This document shows positions 6,387 through 14,567 of a stretch of 28,822 nucleotides of DNA, in pieces. Made by a program: the position numbers and the translations under genes. Origin of the DNA: Caldilineaceae bacterium (GTDB lineage Bacteria; Chloroflexota; Anaerolineae; Caldilineales; Caldilineaceae); contig JAPKMW010000124.1 in the NCBI GenBank assembly GCA_026645575.1, positions 1 through 28,822 on the forward strand, given 5' to 3'. How positions within the stretch are numbered: position 1 is the stretch's first letter; the number at the start of each line of letters is the position of its first letter. The notes under the pieces are model-generated. The model was not told the DNA's origin. It saw nothing but the letters and a program-made list of their open reading frames with translations, and made no database searches.

Positions 6387-8393
6387 ATGAACAATCGATC
6401 GACGAACACATTAAACGCGTCTCACCGCGACAAAAGAGGACGCAATCGTCTGTGGCTTTCCGTCTTGCTGCTTTTGGCGCTAGCGCTCAACACAATTTTT
6501 GTTCAATCCAGCGCGACATTTGCCCAAGAAGAAGGCATCTGGTCGGGCGTCGTGACCGACGAAAGTGGGAACCCTTTGCCGGCACTGGTGACGATCAATG
6601 GCGTGTCTGTGCAAACCGGTGACGATGGTCGCTTTGAGTTAAAGGCCCCGGCTGGTGAGAATGACCGCCAGATCATTAACGCAACCCTGATTGGCTATGC
6701 CACCATCTCACGCATTCATATCGGCTCACCATTGCAAGAGATGCGTTTAGCGATGAAGACAATGCAACGTTTTGACATCCAGCCCGATCAGCCCATTGAA
6801 GTTGAGGACGAACGCGGCACCCGAATTTCGATTCCGGCTGGCGGTTTAATCCGTCAAGCAGATGGCTCCCCAGCCAAGGAGCCTTTGACTCTTGATCTCC
6901 ATACCTATGATTTACGCAATGAACAGATGGTTGGCGATATGACTGGAATCAATGCTGCGGGCGAAACGGTTGGGCTGATCAGTTATGGCGCCTTTGAAGC
7001 CAAATTTCGCAATGACGAAGGTGAACTTTATAACCTCGCTCCTGGCGTCATGGCGCGTATCTCTGTCCCTGTGCCGGATGAGCCAAATGCTCCTGATTGG
7101 ATGCCGCTTTGGTATTACAGCCCAGAAAAAGGTGTATGGAGTGAAGACGGCAAGGCCGTGCGCGAAGGTGATCGTTACAGTGGTGAAGTCTCTCACTTCA
7201 CTTCCTGGAACTTTGATGTGGAATTTGCGAATCCGGCTTGTGTCAGAATAACGGTTGATGCAGCCTATTTAGCTGCCAATGCACCCCTGGATATTCGTGC
7301 CGAAATTCTTTCGCCACCCACAGTGAAGAATTTGTGGATTACAAGCTCACCCAATGCTTTGATCTATCTACCGGCATTTACCGATGTCTATCTGTACATG
7401 CCTTCGACAGCAATCACTCCCTTTGCTGTGGTCAATACCGGCGCTCCAATGGGTGGCGCCCCAGCCTTTCCTTACCTCAGTTGCAACGGCAGCCTGCATA
7501 TTGTCCCGCCCGATTCTGATGGCGGCGATGCGGCAGACAGCACCAATAACTTTGGCGTGGGCATGACCACCTATCCATCGGGTATTGTTGCCAATTTCCC
7601 GACGACATACCGTGGTCTGGGCGGCATTCCTGGCATGATCCATTGGAACCCCATTGCCGATTCCTGGTTGGGGTTGAATGTTAGCGGCGAATTCGATGCC
7701 GACTTGTCACCGGACGCAGATTCGATGACTAACATCGACCCAACCAGTAACAGTGCCGATCGTGACAATTTTGATGATGGCGTACGCACTGGCACTTTGA
7801 ACTTAGGCAATTGTATTACCAATACCTTTCAGTATGATATACGCGTCGTAGGAGCCAGAAAACTACGCTATGTCAACGTTTGGATGGATTACAACCGTGA
7901 TGGCGACTGGAACGACACAATTCGGTGTCGTGATGCGAGTGGGAGAACGCGTACCTTTACCGAATGGGTGGTGCGTAACCGTGCCAGCAACCTCGCACCA
8001 CGCGTCGCGCCATATACCTTTGTTACTCCAAATTTTTGGTCGGTGAATCCACCTACCCCAACCAACCCAATGTGGATGAGAATGACGCTGGCTGAAAGCC
8101 AGGCTGTTACACTCACCGCTGCTTTAGCCGATGGACGCGGTCCAGCCAGTGGCTATCGTTACGGCGAAACAGAGGATTACTATTTGACACGTCCCATCAT
8201 TCTGGCTGCTGAAGATCAACCGGTAGATGTGGATTGGGAAACTGTGGCTGACATTGATACCCAGGCGCTTCTCGCTGAAATCGAAGCCTTTACCGATAAT
8301 CACATCGATACTGAAGCGGATGCACTTCCGGAGACAGCGCAAGAAGAACCGTTTACAGGGAAGCGAGTTTATGTGCCTTTCGTGCAAAAGTAA
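6387..8393 (+). CDS. Secreted multidomain protein: carboxypeptidase-regulatory, FAM171-like and GEVED domains
   Basis: This is a 668-residue exported protein with a signal peptide through about residue 47 (ATFAQ). Residues 50-125 form a carboxypeptidase-regulatory-like sandwich (GVVTDESGNPLPALVTINGV, TGDDGRFEL). Residues 135-280 resemble the FAM171-type extracellular domain (RISIPAGGL, ISYGAFEAKF, WYYSPEKGVW, VSHFTSWNFD). Residues 460-602 look like a GEVED domain (VWMDYNRDGDWND ... RYGETEDYYL). An acidic linker follows, and the protein ends in KRVYVPFVQK, a variant of the 'FLPL' terminus seen on other exported proteins here. No enzyme motif is visible, and a surface or matrix role is inferred. 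AGGA lies 9 nt upstream of the ATG. It is expressed from leader copy 2. Confidence 0.8.
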   Translation: MNNRSTNTLNASHRDKRGRNRLWLSVLLLLALALNTIFVQSSATFAQEEGIWSGVVTDESGNPLPALVTINGVSVQTGDDGRFELKAPAGENDRQIINATLIGYATISRIHIGSPLQEMRLAMKTMQRFDIQPDQPIEVEDERGTRISIPAGGLIRQADGSPAKEPLTLDLHTYDLRNEQMVGDMTGINAAGETVGLISYGAFEAKFRNDEGELYNLAPGVMARISVPVPDEPNAPDWMPLWYYSPEKGVWSEDGKAVREGDRYSGEVSHFTSWNFDVEFANPACVRITVDAAYLAANAPLDIRAEILSPPTVKNLWITSSPNALIYLPAFTDVYLYMPSTAITPFAVVNTGAPMGGAPAFPYLSCNGSLHIVPPDSDGGDAADSTNNFGVGMTTYPSGIVANFPTTYRGLGGIPGMIHWNPIADSWLGLNVSGEFDADLSPDADSMTNIDPTSNSADRDNFDDGVRTGTLNLGNCITNTFQYDIRVVGARKLRYVNVWMDYNRDGDWNDTIRCRDASGRTRTFTEWVVRNRASNLAPRVAPYTFVTPNFWSVNPPTPTNPMWMRMTLAESQAVTLTAALADGRGPASGYRYGETEDYYLTRPIILAAEDQPVDVDWETVADIDTQALLAEIEAFTDNHIDTEADALPETAQEEPFTGKRVYVPFVQK

Positions 8394-8434
8394 TTTTATG
8401 AAGGTTGCACTCGCCTAGATTGAGAGTAGACACA

Positions 8435-8465
8435 GAACACGCCAGCAAGAACTGCTGGCGTGTTC
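8435..8465. terminator. Perfect 13-bp hairpin between convergent genes
   Basis: Arms GAACACGCCAGCA and TGCTGGCGTGTTC enclose the loop AGAAC. It lies 42 bp after the rightward stop at 8393 and 12 bp from the leftward stop at 8477, which fits a bidirectional terminator. It lacks T-runs, like most hairpins in this window. Confidence 0.6.
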
Positions 8466-8476
8466 GCCAATGACCA

Positions 8477-8845
8477 TCACTCCTCCTGCAGCAACTCCGG
8501 CTCAATATAGACCATCTTCTCGGCTACGCCAATGCCGTGGGTCGTGCAAAAAGCGTTGGCATCCTCGATAAAGCCCCCCAGCGACAGGAAGGCCGGCCAG
8601 ACCACCACACCCTGTTGCGCTGCATAGTGATCGGCATTTTCGCGCAGTTCGGTTACAGTCTGTAAATCGGTTGGCTCCTGGCGTTTCCGTACTTCCACCA
8701 TGACGACAATGCCTTCTCTGGTTTTGGCGATGAGAGCTTGCCCTGAGTATGCCGAAGGGTCAATTTCATCGGATTTGCCATCGGTGCGTTGAATCGGCGC
8801 CCGCTCTTTGACATCGAGTATCGTCAACTTGCGGTTATCCAGCAT
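8477..8845 (-). CDS. Small PD-(D/E)XK nuclease-like hypothetical protein
   Basis: The 122-residue product has the look of a minimal restriction-endonuclease-like fold. D29 lies in EIDPSAYSG. The beta-strand VVMVEVRKR carries E51 and basic residues in the place of the (D/E)xK motif. The stretch from TELRENADHYAAQQGVVVWP to the end resembles the Mrr-type pattern in which helices alternate with a hydrophobic strand. The lysine of the motif is arginine, so activity is uncertain. The frame stays open for 22 codons upstream of this ATG (reading KRFSLADYFTGM before it) without another standard start, so the N-terminus may be incomplete or truncated. There is no Shine-Dalgarno. It has no partner gene that would suggest a restriction system. 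Confidence 0.55.
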   Translation of the reverse strand: MLDNRKLTILDVKERAPIQRTDGKSDEIDPSAYSGQALIAKTREGIVVMVEVRKRQEPTDLQTVTELRENADHYAAQQGVVVWPAFLSLGGFIEDANAFCTTHGIGVAEKMVYIEPELLQEE

Positions 8846-8906
8846 CCCCGTGAAATAGTCCGCAAGCGAAAAGCGTTTGCTGCTGCGAAACTCAGTGGGC
8901 GCGCGT

Positions 8907-8935
8907 TTGGGCTAGACCCTTTCTTGATGTATACT
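8907..8935 (+). promoter_or_regulatory. Sigma-70-type promoter for G1PDH-like gene
   Basis: TTGGGC (8907-8912) and TATACT (8930-8935) are separated by exactly 17 bp. Transcription would begin near 8942, leaving a short leader of about 15-40 nt before the ATGs at 8957 and 8981. Confidence 0.55.
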
Positions 8936-8980
8936 CCTGTTGCAATTTCACCACGAATGACAAACCGAAGTCCAACCAGC

Positions 8981-9949
8981 ATGATCAAACAAATCCAAAA
9001 CCTGCCAGTCGTTCACCTGACCGCTTTTGCCGAGATTGAGGAAAAACGTCCCGTGCTGTTGGTCACGTCGTTACCGGCGTGGCGGGCGGTGCATGGGCAG
9101 TTGCACTTGCCGATTGCCGCACAATGCGTCGTCAGCGAGGCAACAACCAGCCACTGGGATGAGCTGTTGCAACCCATTCTCTGCGCGACAACACCCCCTT
9201 GCGAAGTGGTCTATGCCGTCGGCGGCGGGTTGGTGGCCGATGCCGCCAAATATGCGGCGGCGCACCTGGGCTTGCCGCTGGTCTGTCTGCCCACGGCGCT
9301 TTCGGTTGATGCGTTTATTACTTCAGCCTCCGGCATTCGGCGCAACGGCTGTGTCGTCTACATCCCCACCAAAGTGCCGGAGACGTTGATTCTCGATCTG
9401 GCCGTGATTGCCGCGGCGCCGGCGTCGATTCGGGCCGCGGGGATCTGCGATCTGCTCTCGATTGCCACCGGCTGTTGGGATTGGCGCTTTGCCGAGGAAC
9501 GGGGCAAGAACCCACCCGGTATGGCCTATATCCCCTGGGTGGCGGCCAACGCCCAGTCGATCCTCCAGGGCGCCTATGATTGCGCCGAAGCCGCCGGCCG
9601 GGGCGACCCCGAAGGGTTGAAAACACTCTACGACTGTCTAGCGCTGGAAGTGCAACTCTGTAACCAGATCGGTCACAGTCGCCCGGAAGAGGGCAGCGAA
9701 CATTACTTTGCCTACGCCGTCGAAAATGTCATGGGCCACGGCCTGCCCCACGGCGACCTGGTCGGCCCCGGCATCCTGCTCGCGGCCCAGCGCCAAGGGC
9801 AGGAGACAACCGCCTTAGAAAAAGCGCTGATCGCCTGCAACATTCCCCTCAACAATATCCCGCCCAGCGTCATTGAACAGACCTTACACGAGCTACCAGC
9901 CTACTGTGTCAAACATAAGCTCTGGTATTCACGCGCACATGAACCGTGA
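8981..9949 (+). CDS. Glycerol-1-phosphate dehydrogenase-like (AraM/EgsA family) enzyme
   Basis: This is a 322-residue iron/zinc alcohol-dehydrogenase-fold protein. The dinucleotide-binding stretch VVYAVGGGLVADAAKYAA (77-93) and LPTALSVDAFITSASGIR (103-120) match the G1P dehydrogenase branch. Likely metal ligands are D157 (GICDLL), H241 (SEHYFAYAVE) and H257 (LPHGDLVG). The family reversibly reduces dihydroxyacetone phosphate to sn-glycerol 1-phosphate, the backbone stereoisomer used in archaeal lipids and in some bacterial lipids. The product is shorter than typical members (about 350-390), mainly at the C-terminus. ATG 8957 is an alternative start (8 residues longer), and neither start has a clear ribosome site. 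No prenyl-transferase partner lies nearby, so the fate of the product is unknown. Confidence 0.82.
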   Translation: MIKQIQNLPVVHLTAFAEIEEKRPVLLVTSLPAWRAVHGQLHLPIAAQCVVSEATTSHWDELLQPILCATTPPCEVVYAVGGGLVADAAKYAAAHLGLPLVCLPTALSVDAFITSASGIRRNGCVVYIPTKVPETLILDLAVIAAAPASIRAAGICDLLSIATGCWDWRFAEERGKNPPGMAYIPWVAANAQSILQGAYDCAEAAGRGDPEGLKTLYDCLALEVQLCNQIGHSRPEEGSEHYFAYAVENVMGHGLPHGDLVGPGILLAAQRQGQETTALEKALIACNIPLNNIPPSVIEQTLHELPAYCVKHKLWYSRAHEP

Positions 9950-9980
9950 TGAATGAATCATGGGGGAAGTCAGAATTTGC

Positions 9981-10039
9981 GTTAACACGGATAGGCAGGA
10001 TCACGGTTCGTATCGGTGTTTTTCCCTATCCGTGTTAAC
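9981..10039. terminator. Inverted repeat, 15-bp arms, between convergent genes
   Basis: GTTAACACGGATAGG (9981-9995) pairs with CCTATCCGTGTTAAC (10025-10039) across a 29-nt loop. It sits between the G1PDH-like stop and the leftward M24 gene. The loop is long for a terminator. The core CGGATAGG also occurs in the hairpin at 5519, so a dispersed palindrome is possible. Confidence 0.45.
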
Positions 10040-10105
10040 TGGTTTGGGTTTCTTACATTTTGCGCTGGGTGGATCGAAGCTGCATTGGAACCGTGATGAA
10101 CCCGT

Positions 10106-11509
10106 TCAGCGAACGGCAAAAATCTGGTGCGGATTTAGGAAAAAGGGCGGCACAATTGCCGGTGTATTGGAGAGCGGCAACAACTCCAGCGGCAGTTCAA
10201 TGCCTAGCACATCTTGCATAAAGGCGCGCCGTTGTTGACAGCGGGCATAACAGTCAGGATAGTGCGTCGCCAACGCTTGCCGCAACGCTTCATCCGCCAC
10301 CGCCACGCCATCCTCGGCGCGCGTTGAGTAATAGACCGGCGACGAGGGAATAATATCCACCTGCAACACCATGCCTGATTGAATCAACTCCGTGGAGCCG
10401 GCATAGATCGGTGAACTGAGCCACTCATCCAGGTGGATCAGGTGGCCGGGGTTGAGGAAGATACCATAACGCTCAAAGGGCAAGCGTTCGTCGATCAGTC
10501 GGGCCAGGTCGCCGCCGGGCGCGCCAATGCGCAGCAGCCCATACCATTCGCTAATCGCGGCAAAGTAAGGGCCGGCATAGTTGTCCACATAAGCTTGCGC
10601 GGCCAGGGGCAGATCATCGGCGCTGGTCGCTATCCAGCCGGCGCGACAACTGTTGCTGCCCCAGTAGGCCAGGTTGGTCGAGAGTGGTTCGCCCCGGCGG
10701 ATGAGTTCGCCACTGGGACTGCCGAGACCGAGATCGCGGCGGCTGCCGGTGGCAAAGGTGATATGACAACTGAACGGCTCGCCATTGATCTGCGCCAGTT
10801 GCACCACTTCGTAGTCGGTCATCCCTTCGCGCATTCGCAGCAACATCTGTTTCATGCCCTCGGATGCCAACACGTTGGTGTACTCAAAGTAGGCGATCTC
10901 CGCTGGTGAACAGATGGCGCGCAAGCCGTCGCGTGGATTCATCAGCAGGCTCGTCGCGTTGATCACCTGTTGCCAGCCGGCAAGAGTGCGCAGCGTATCG
11001 ACCAGATAGGCCGGTAGGTCGATGGCATGAGCGCCGTCGGGCTGTTCCGCGTCGGCAAAATATTTCCAGCCCACACACCCTACCACCGAACCGGTTCCAA
11101 TTCCTTCGCCGGCCAGGATTTCCTTGATCAACCGGCTGCGTCCGCGCGGTTGATTGAGCAGCGAGAAGGATTGAAACAACTCCCCGCGCAACTGGCTGGC
11201 GTTATAGAGCGGGCTGACGCCCAGATAGCCATAACATTCATTGCCCACTACCAGCAGCGGCGCCTCCCGCTCACCAATAATCAACAACGCCTCTTCAAAC
11301 CGAGGATCAAAGCCGGTGAGGTAGGTTAAGTTGGCGAAATGCTCCCGGTCGCCATAGACCAGCAGATGGGTTAAGCCCAGCCGCGCCATGCCAGCCCGCG
11401 CAGCCGCTATCCGTTCGGTAAATTCAGCCAGATCCGGTCGCGGTGGTGGCGTCGCCATCCCAAAGTGGGGCCACTCGATTTCGATTAACTGATGTTTTTT
11501 GGTTGTCAT
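10106..11509 (-). CDS. M24 (creatinase/aminopeptidase P-fold) protein with degenerate metal site
   Basis: This 467-residue protein shows both parts of the creatinase-type fold. The N-terminal domain spans about 28-190 (LLVYGDREHFANLTYLTGF, LLIIGEREAPLLVVGNE). The C-terminal 'pita-bread' domain spans about 200-440 (SPAEIAYFEY). Active members bind two metals with D, D, H, E, E. Here the corresponding places read N279 (LSTNLAYW), A/G around 290, H356 (NPGHLIHL), D385 (VLQVDIIPS) and E399 (STRAEDGVAV), so at most two or three ligands remain. It may be a pseudo-peptidase, or a creatinase-like hydrolase that needs no metals. There is no signal peptide, so it is cytoplasmic. Ligand mapping was done by eye. 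Confidence 0.75.
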   Translation of the reverse strand: MTTKKHQLIEIEWPHFGMATPPPRPDLAEFTERIAAARAGMARLGLTHLLVYGDREHFANLTYLTGFDPRFEEALLIIGEREAPLLVVGNECYGYLGVSPLYNASQLRGELFQSFSLLNQPRGRSRLIKEILAGEGIGTGSVVGCVGWKYFADAEQPDGAHAIDLPAYLVDTLRTLAGWQQVINATSLLMNPRDGLRAICSPAEIAYFEYTNVLASEGMKQMLLRMREGMTDYEVVQLAQINGEPFSCHITFATGSRRDLGLGSPSGELIRRGEPLSTNLAYWGSNSCRAGWIATSADDLPLAAQAYVDNYAGPYFAAISEWYGLLRIGAPGGDLARLIDERLPFERYGIFLNPGHLIHLDEWLSSPIYAGSTELIQSGMVLQVDIIPSSPVYYSTRAEDGVAVADEALRQALATHYPDCYARCQQRRAFMQDVLGIELPLELLPLSNTPAIVPPFFLNPHQIFAVR

Positions 11510-11563
11510 AGCTATTCTCTGCGGTGGAAGGATGTGCGTACTGTTTGGTGAAACGGTGAACTC

Positions 11564-11627
11564 GTCCCGTAGGGACGGTTGAGTTTAGCTTGTTTCCTCT
11601 CCCTAAACTCAAGCGTCCCTACGGGAC
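11564..11627. repeat. 25-bp inverted repeat with palindromic core
   Basis: Arms 11564-11588 and 11603-11627 pair with a single mismatch around a 14-nt pyrimidine-rich loop. The outer 14 bases, GTCCCGTAGGGACG, are themselves nearly palindromic. It lies between the M24 gene start and the nucleotidase stop, both leftward. It could terminate the nucleotidase transcript, but no T-run follows on the - strand. It looks like a dispersed palindromic element. Confidence 0.6.
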
Positions 11628-11647
11628 AAAAAACAGCTTGTGACCCG

Positions 11648-13441
11648 CTATTCCTTCGGCTTGATACTCGTGGGGAACCAGCGGTAGTAGACAATGCTGA
11701 TACGACCCAGTTGGATTTTGGCGGCGGTGATTGGCGAATTGGCGGCGATGTAGTCAGCCACCACGTCAGCCATGATAAAGCCGGTGTCCACTTTGTCCTG
11801 GCCCTGGGGGAAAGCGGCGTAGCCATCGCCGCCCGTCAGCATAAAGTTGTTGGTCGCAACACGATAGTTGGCTGTGGGGTCGAGCGCCACAAAGCTGCCG
11901 TTGCTCTGCTGAATTTCCACCTTGAGAACGCGACTATTGGCGGCATAGCTGGGGGTAAAGGTAAAGCGCAGACCAGCCACTTGCGGGAAGCGGCCATTGC
12001 TGAGATCGGCCTGACTGACGCCATGTTCCAGCGACGCCAGGAGCTGGGCGCCGGTCAGCGTGACAAGCGCAATCGTATTGCCAAAAGGCAACACCTCCAA
12101 AACACCGCCCACCGTGACATTACCAACATTGATGCTGTTGCGGATGCCGCCACCATTGGTAATCGCCACTTGTGCGCCGTCGCTTGCCGTCTTCTGGAGC
12201 AAAGCATCAGCGATCAGACTCCCCAAGTTGGTTTCCCGGTTACGGACATTGTTGCGCACCCCATCCAACAGTACTTGGGTCTCGCCGACCTTCTGTTGGC
12301 GTAGAGCATCTAGCGGCGGTTTGTAGTCGGTGTTAATGCGCGTTTCAATGGCGGCATTGGGTTCAATGTAGCCGGTTTTGGTGGAATTGGCGATGACTTC
12401 AATCGGCGTGCCGGTCAGCTCGGAGACACGCCCCTGATCATCAAAACCAACATCAAAGACACCCAACCAGCGCCCCCATTCCCAATCGGTCAACACGGGT
12501 ACGTTGTCGCCGGCGCCGTTGGTGACGGGGGTTGGGTATTCGCCTTGCTTGTTCGGTTGCGGCCCCAGCGGCGTATGGCTATGACCGCCCAGGAAGAGAC
12601 CCACGCCGGTCGTCTTGGCGGCCAACGCTTTGTCGAGCGCATAGCCGATGTGGGTGAGCGCAATGACAGCGTTGGCGCCCTGATTCTTTAACTCTGTCAC
12701 CTGGGCGTTGATGAGGTTGACTAACTCTGTGTTCGCCGCCTCCGGGTCAGGGTTGCCGACAAAGGTGACGCCTTCACCCACATTACTGAGAATCGCCGTA
12801 TCGGGCGCCGTCAGCCCAAAGATGCCGATCTTCTTGCCGGCGGCGGCGCCCTTGCTCAGGGTGATGATGGTATTTTTGATAATTTTGCCGTTCAAGGGCG
12901 AGGCTGCCGTGGTATTAATATTGGCGCTGATCACAGGAATGGCGACGGCGGCGGCGACCGAGCCAGCAGGGTTGACGGGCGGTACAAAGGCAGGGTCGGC
13001 AGCTTTCGCCATAAAATCGGCCAGGGCTTGGGGGCCTTTATCAAATTCATGGTTGCCGATGGTGATGGCCTGGTATTGCATTGCTTTGTAAAATTCCAGA
13101 TCGGCCAGCCCGTTGTACTGATTGAAGTAGAGCGTCCCCTGGAAAACATCACCGGCATCCAGCAAGAGGACATCGAGATCCGGGCCGGCGCTCTGGCGCT
13201 GGCTTTCGATCAAGGTGTGGCGATGGGCAACGCCGCCGTGAAGTGGTTGGGGCGGCGTCGCACTATCGAGAACTGGCTCAATCCGTGCGTGATGGTCATT
13301 GGTGTGGAGAATACGCACTTTGAAGGCCGTCGGCCCGGCATCGGCAAAGGCCAGATGAAAGCTGCGATTGGCGTAGAGGGTGACAGCGACGCCGGCGGCG
13401 GCCATCTGTTTAAGAAAGGTGCGACGTGAGATCGGTTGCAT
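11648..13441 (-). CDS. Tat-exported 5'-nucleotidase/UshA-family metallophosphatase
   Basis: This 597-residue protein starts with a twin-arginine signal (SRRTFLK, residues 5-11, then a hydrophobic stretch ending ADA), so it is exported folded. The N-terminal calcineurin-like domain has the metal motifs ILHTNDHHARIEP (45-56), DAGD (95-98), GNHEFD (129-134), LTHIGYA and GGHSHT. The C-terminal 5_nucleotid_C domain has NLGSLIADALL, ITNGGGIRNS, LPFGNTIALVTLTGAQL and NFMLTGGDGYAAF. Such enzymes hydrolyse extracellular nucleotides or sugar nucleotides to release phosphate and nucleoside. The length is usual for the family. GGAGAGGA lies just upstream of the ATG. It is monocistronic as far as I can see. 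Confidence 0.9.
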   Translation of the reverse strand: MQPISRRTFLKQMAAAGVAVTLYANRSFHLAFADAGPTAFKVRILHTNDHHARIEPVLDSATPPQPLHGGVAHRHTLIESQRQSAGPDLDVLLLDAGDVFQGTLYFNQYNGLADLEFYKAMQYQAITIGNHEFDKGPQALADFMAKAADPAFVPPVNPAGSVAAAVAIPVISANINTTAASPLNGKIIKNTIITLSKGAAAGKKIGIFGLTAPDTAILSNVGEGVTFVGNPDPEAANTELVNLINAQVTELKNQGANAVIALTHIGYALDKALAAKTTGVGLFLGGHSHTPLGPQPNKQGEYPTPVTNGAGDNVPVLTDWEWGRWLGVFDVGFDDQGRVSELTGTPIEVIANSTKTGYIEPNAAIETRINTDYKPPLDALRQQKVGETQVLLDGVRNNVRNRETNLGSLIADALLQKTASDGAQVAITNGGGIRNSINVGNVTVGGVLEVLPFGNTIALVTLTGAQLLASLEHGVSQADLSNGRFPQVAGLRFTFTPSYAANSRVLKVEIQQSNGSFVALDPTANYRVATNNFMLTGGDGYAAFPQGQDKVDTGFIMADVVADYIAANSPITAAKIQLGRISIVYYRWFPTSIKPKE

Positions 13442-13722
13442 AGAGTTCCTCTCCGTGTTGGTTAGGGGTGTAGGGTTGACATCAACTTGTTATCACGGTT
13501 AGGACTGGCGCTTTTGTTCAATGTGTCGTCTGTGCCGGGCGTCGGAAGCGCACTATCTCCTATCCGTGCTACAATACAATAGGTAATAATTCAAATCATA
13601 CAGATTGCCGAAAAAATGCTAACAATTGTCATAACGATGGTTAAAATTTGGTTATGATTTAGCCGAGTTGTGACAGAGGTAGGATTTATTTTCGTAATTA
13701 CATCAAAAGGAGTATACCATTT
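13442..13722. promoter_or_regulatory. Divergent intergenic region with inverted repeat
   Basis: This 281-bp gap must hold promoters for the leftward nucleotidase and the rightward deacetylase. TCATAAC (13629-13635) and GTTATGA (13651-13657) form an inverted repeat with a 15-bp spacer. The right half overlaps a possible -10 (TATGAT, 13653-13658) for the deacetylase gene, so operator binding is conceivable. I see no convincing -35. Confidence 0.3.
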
Positions 13723-14418
13723 ATGGCGGAAACAACGGAAACTCTAGAACGTGTTATGCTTATTGCCGCGCACCCCGATGATCCTGAATTTGGTTGCGGT
13801 GGCACCATTGCGAGATGGGCGCAAGCGGGCAAACAGATTACTTACGTCCTCTTGACCAGTGGCGACAAAGGCAGCAAAGACCCCAACATCCACCCCGGTC
13901 AACTGGCGACCCAACGCGAGGCTGAACAGCGCGCCGCCGCCAAAACCCTGGGCGTGCAGCAAGTGATCTTCCTGCGCCACCCTGACGGGTTATTGGAAAA
14001 TAATCTGGATCTACGGCGCCAGTTGGCTGGTCTCATCCGTAAGTTCAAACCGCATATTCTCATGGCCATTGATCCCTGGCGGCGCTATCAACTGCACCCG
14101 GATCATCGCGCTGCCGGCTTTGCTGCGTTGGATGGCTTTTGGGCCGCGCGTGAATGGCATCTCTTCCCCGAACAACTCGACGCTGACGAGGAGCCGTGGC
14201 GCATCAAAGAACTCTACCTCTTTTGGACCGACTATGCCGACTACTACGAAGACATCACCGCCACCATCGATCAGCGCATCGCCGCCCTGGCCTGCCATGT
14301 CAGCCAAGTGGGTACTGATCACCAGAAACTTGACGAACGCATCCGCGAACGGGCCAAAAAAACTGGCGAGGAAGCGGGGTTTGAATACGCCGAAGGGTTG
14401 AAGCGTATTACGTTTTGA
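13723..14418 (+). CDS. PIG-L/LmbE family zinc-dependent deacetylase
   Basis: The 231-residue cytoplasmic protein has the family signature AHPDDPEFGCGG (16-27), which supplies H17 and D20 to zinc. The second zinc motif is HPDH (125-128), and RHPDG lies around 86-89. Members remove N-acetyl groups from GlcNAc-containing glycolipids, glycosides or thiol precursors (MshB, BshB). The substrate here cannot be read from context, since no glycosyltransferase or thiol-synthesis gene is adjacent. AAGGAG lies 11 nt upstream of the ATG. An 8-bp minisatellite begins directly after the stop. Confidence 0.87.
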   Translation: MAETTETLERVMLIAAHPDDPEFGCGGTIARWAQAGKQITYVLLTSGDKGSKDPNIHPGQLATQREAEQRAAAKTLGVQQVIFLRHPDGLLENNLDLRRQLAGLIRKFKPHILMAIDPWRRYQLHPDHRAAGFAALDGFWAAREWHLFPEQLDADEEPWRIKELYLFWTDYADYYEDITATIDQRIAALACHVSQVGTDHQKLDERIRERAKKTGEEAGFEYAEGLKRITF

Positions 14419-14543
14419 GGTAGACAGGGAAACAGGTAGACAGGGAAACAGGTAGACAGGTAGACAGGTAGACAGGTAGACAGGTAGACAGGTAGATAGG
14501 GACGTAATACCTGTTTCCCTGTTTCCCTGTCTACCTGTCTACC
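14419..14543. repeat. 8-bp minisatellite with inverted half
   Basis: Ten direct units fill 14419-14498 in the order A B A B A A A A A A', where A is GGTAGACA, B is GGGAAACA and A' is GGTAGATA. After an 11-bp spacer, four units in inverse complement follow (14512-14543: B, B, A, A read on the - strand). The whole can fold into alternative long hairpins. It fills the gap between the deacetylase stop and the phosphatase start. A - strand frame through it reads LPVYLSTC repeats and is an artefact. Confidence 0.9.
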
Positions 14544-14567
14544 CACTCAACAGAAAGTGAAACCAAT

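Noticed and set aside
10433..10909. Plus-strand frame of 158 codons within the M24 gene
   Set aside because: Shadow of the minus-strand gene; low-complexity Ala/Gly/Gln composition with no ribosome site.
14419..14543. Possible CRISPR array or short protein rich in LPVYLSTC on the minus strand
   Set aside because: The units are 8 bp with no unique spacers, and the protein frame is only the minisatellite translated; no ribosome site or conserved domain.
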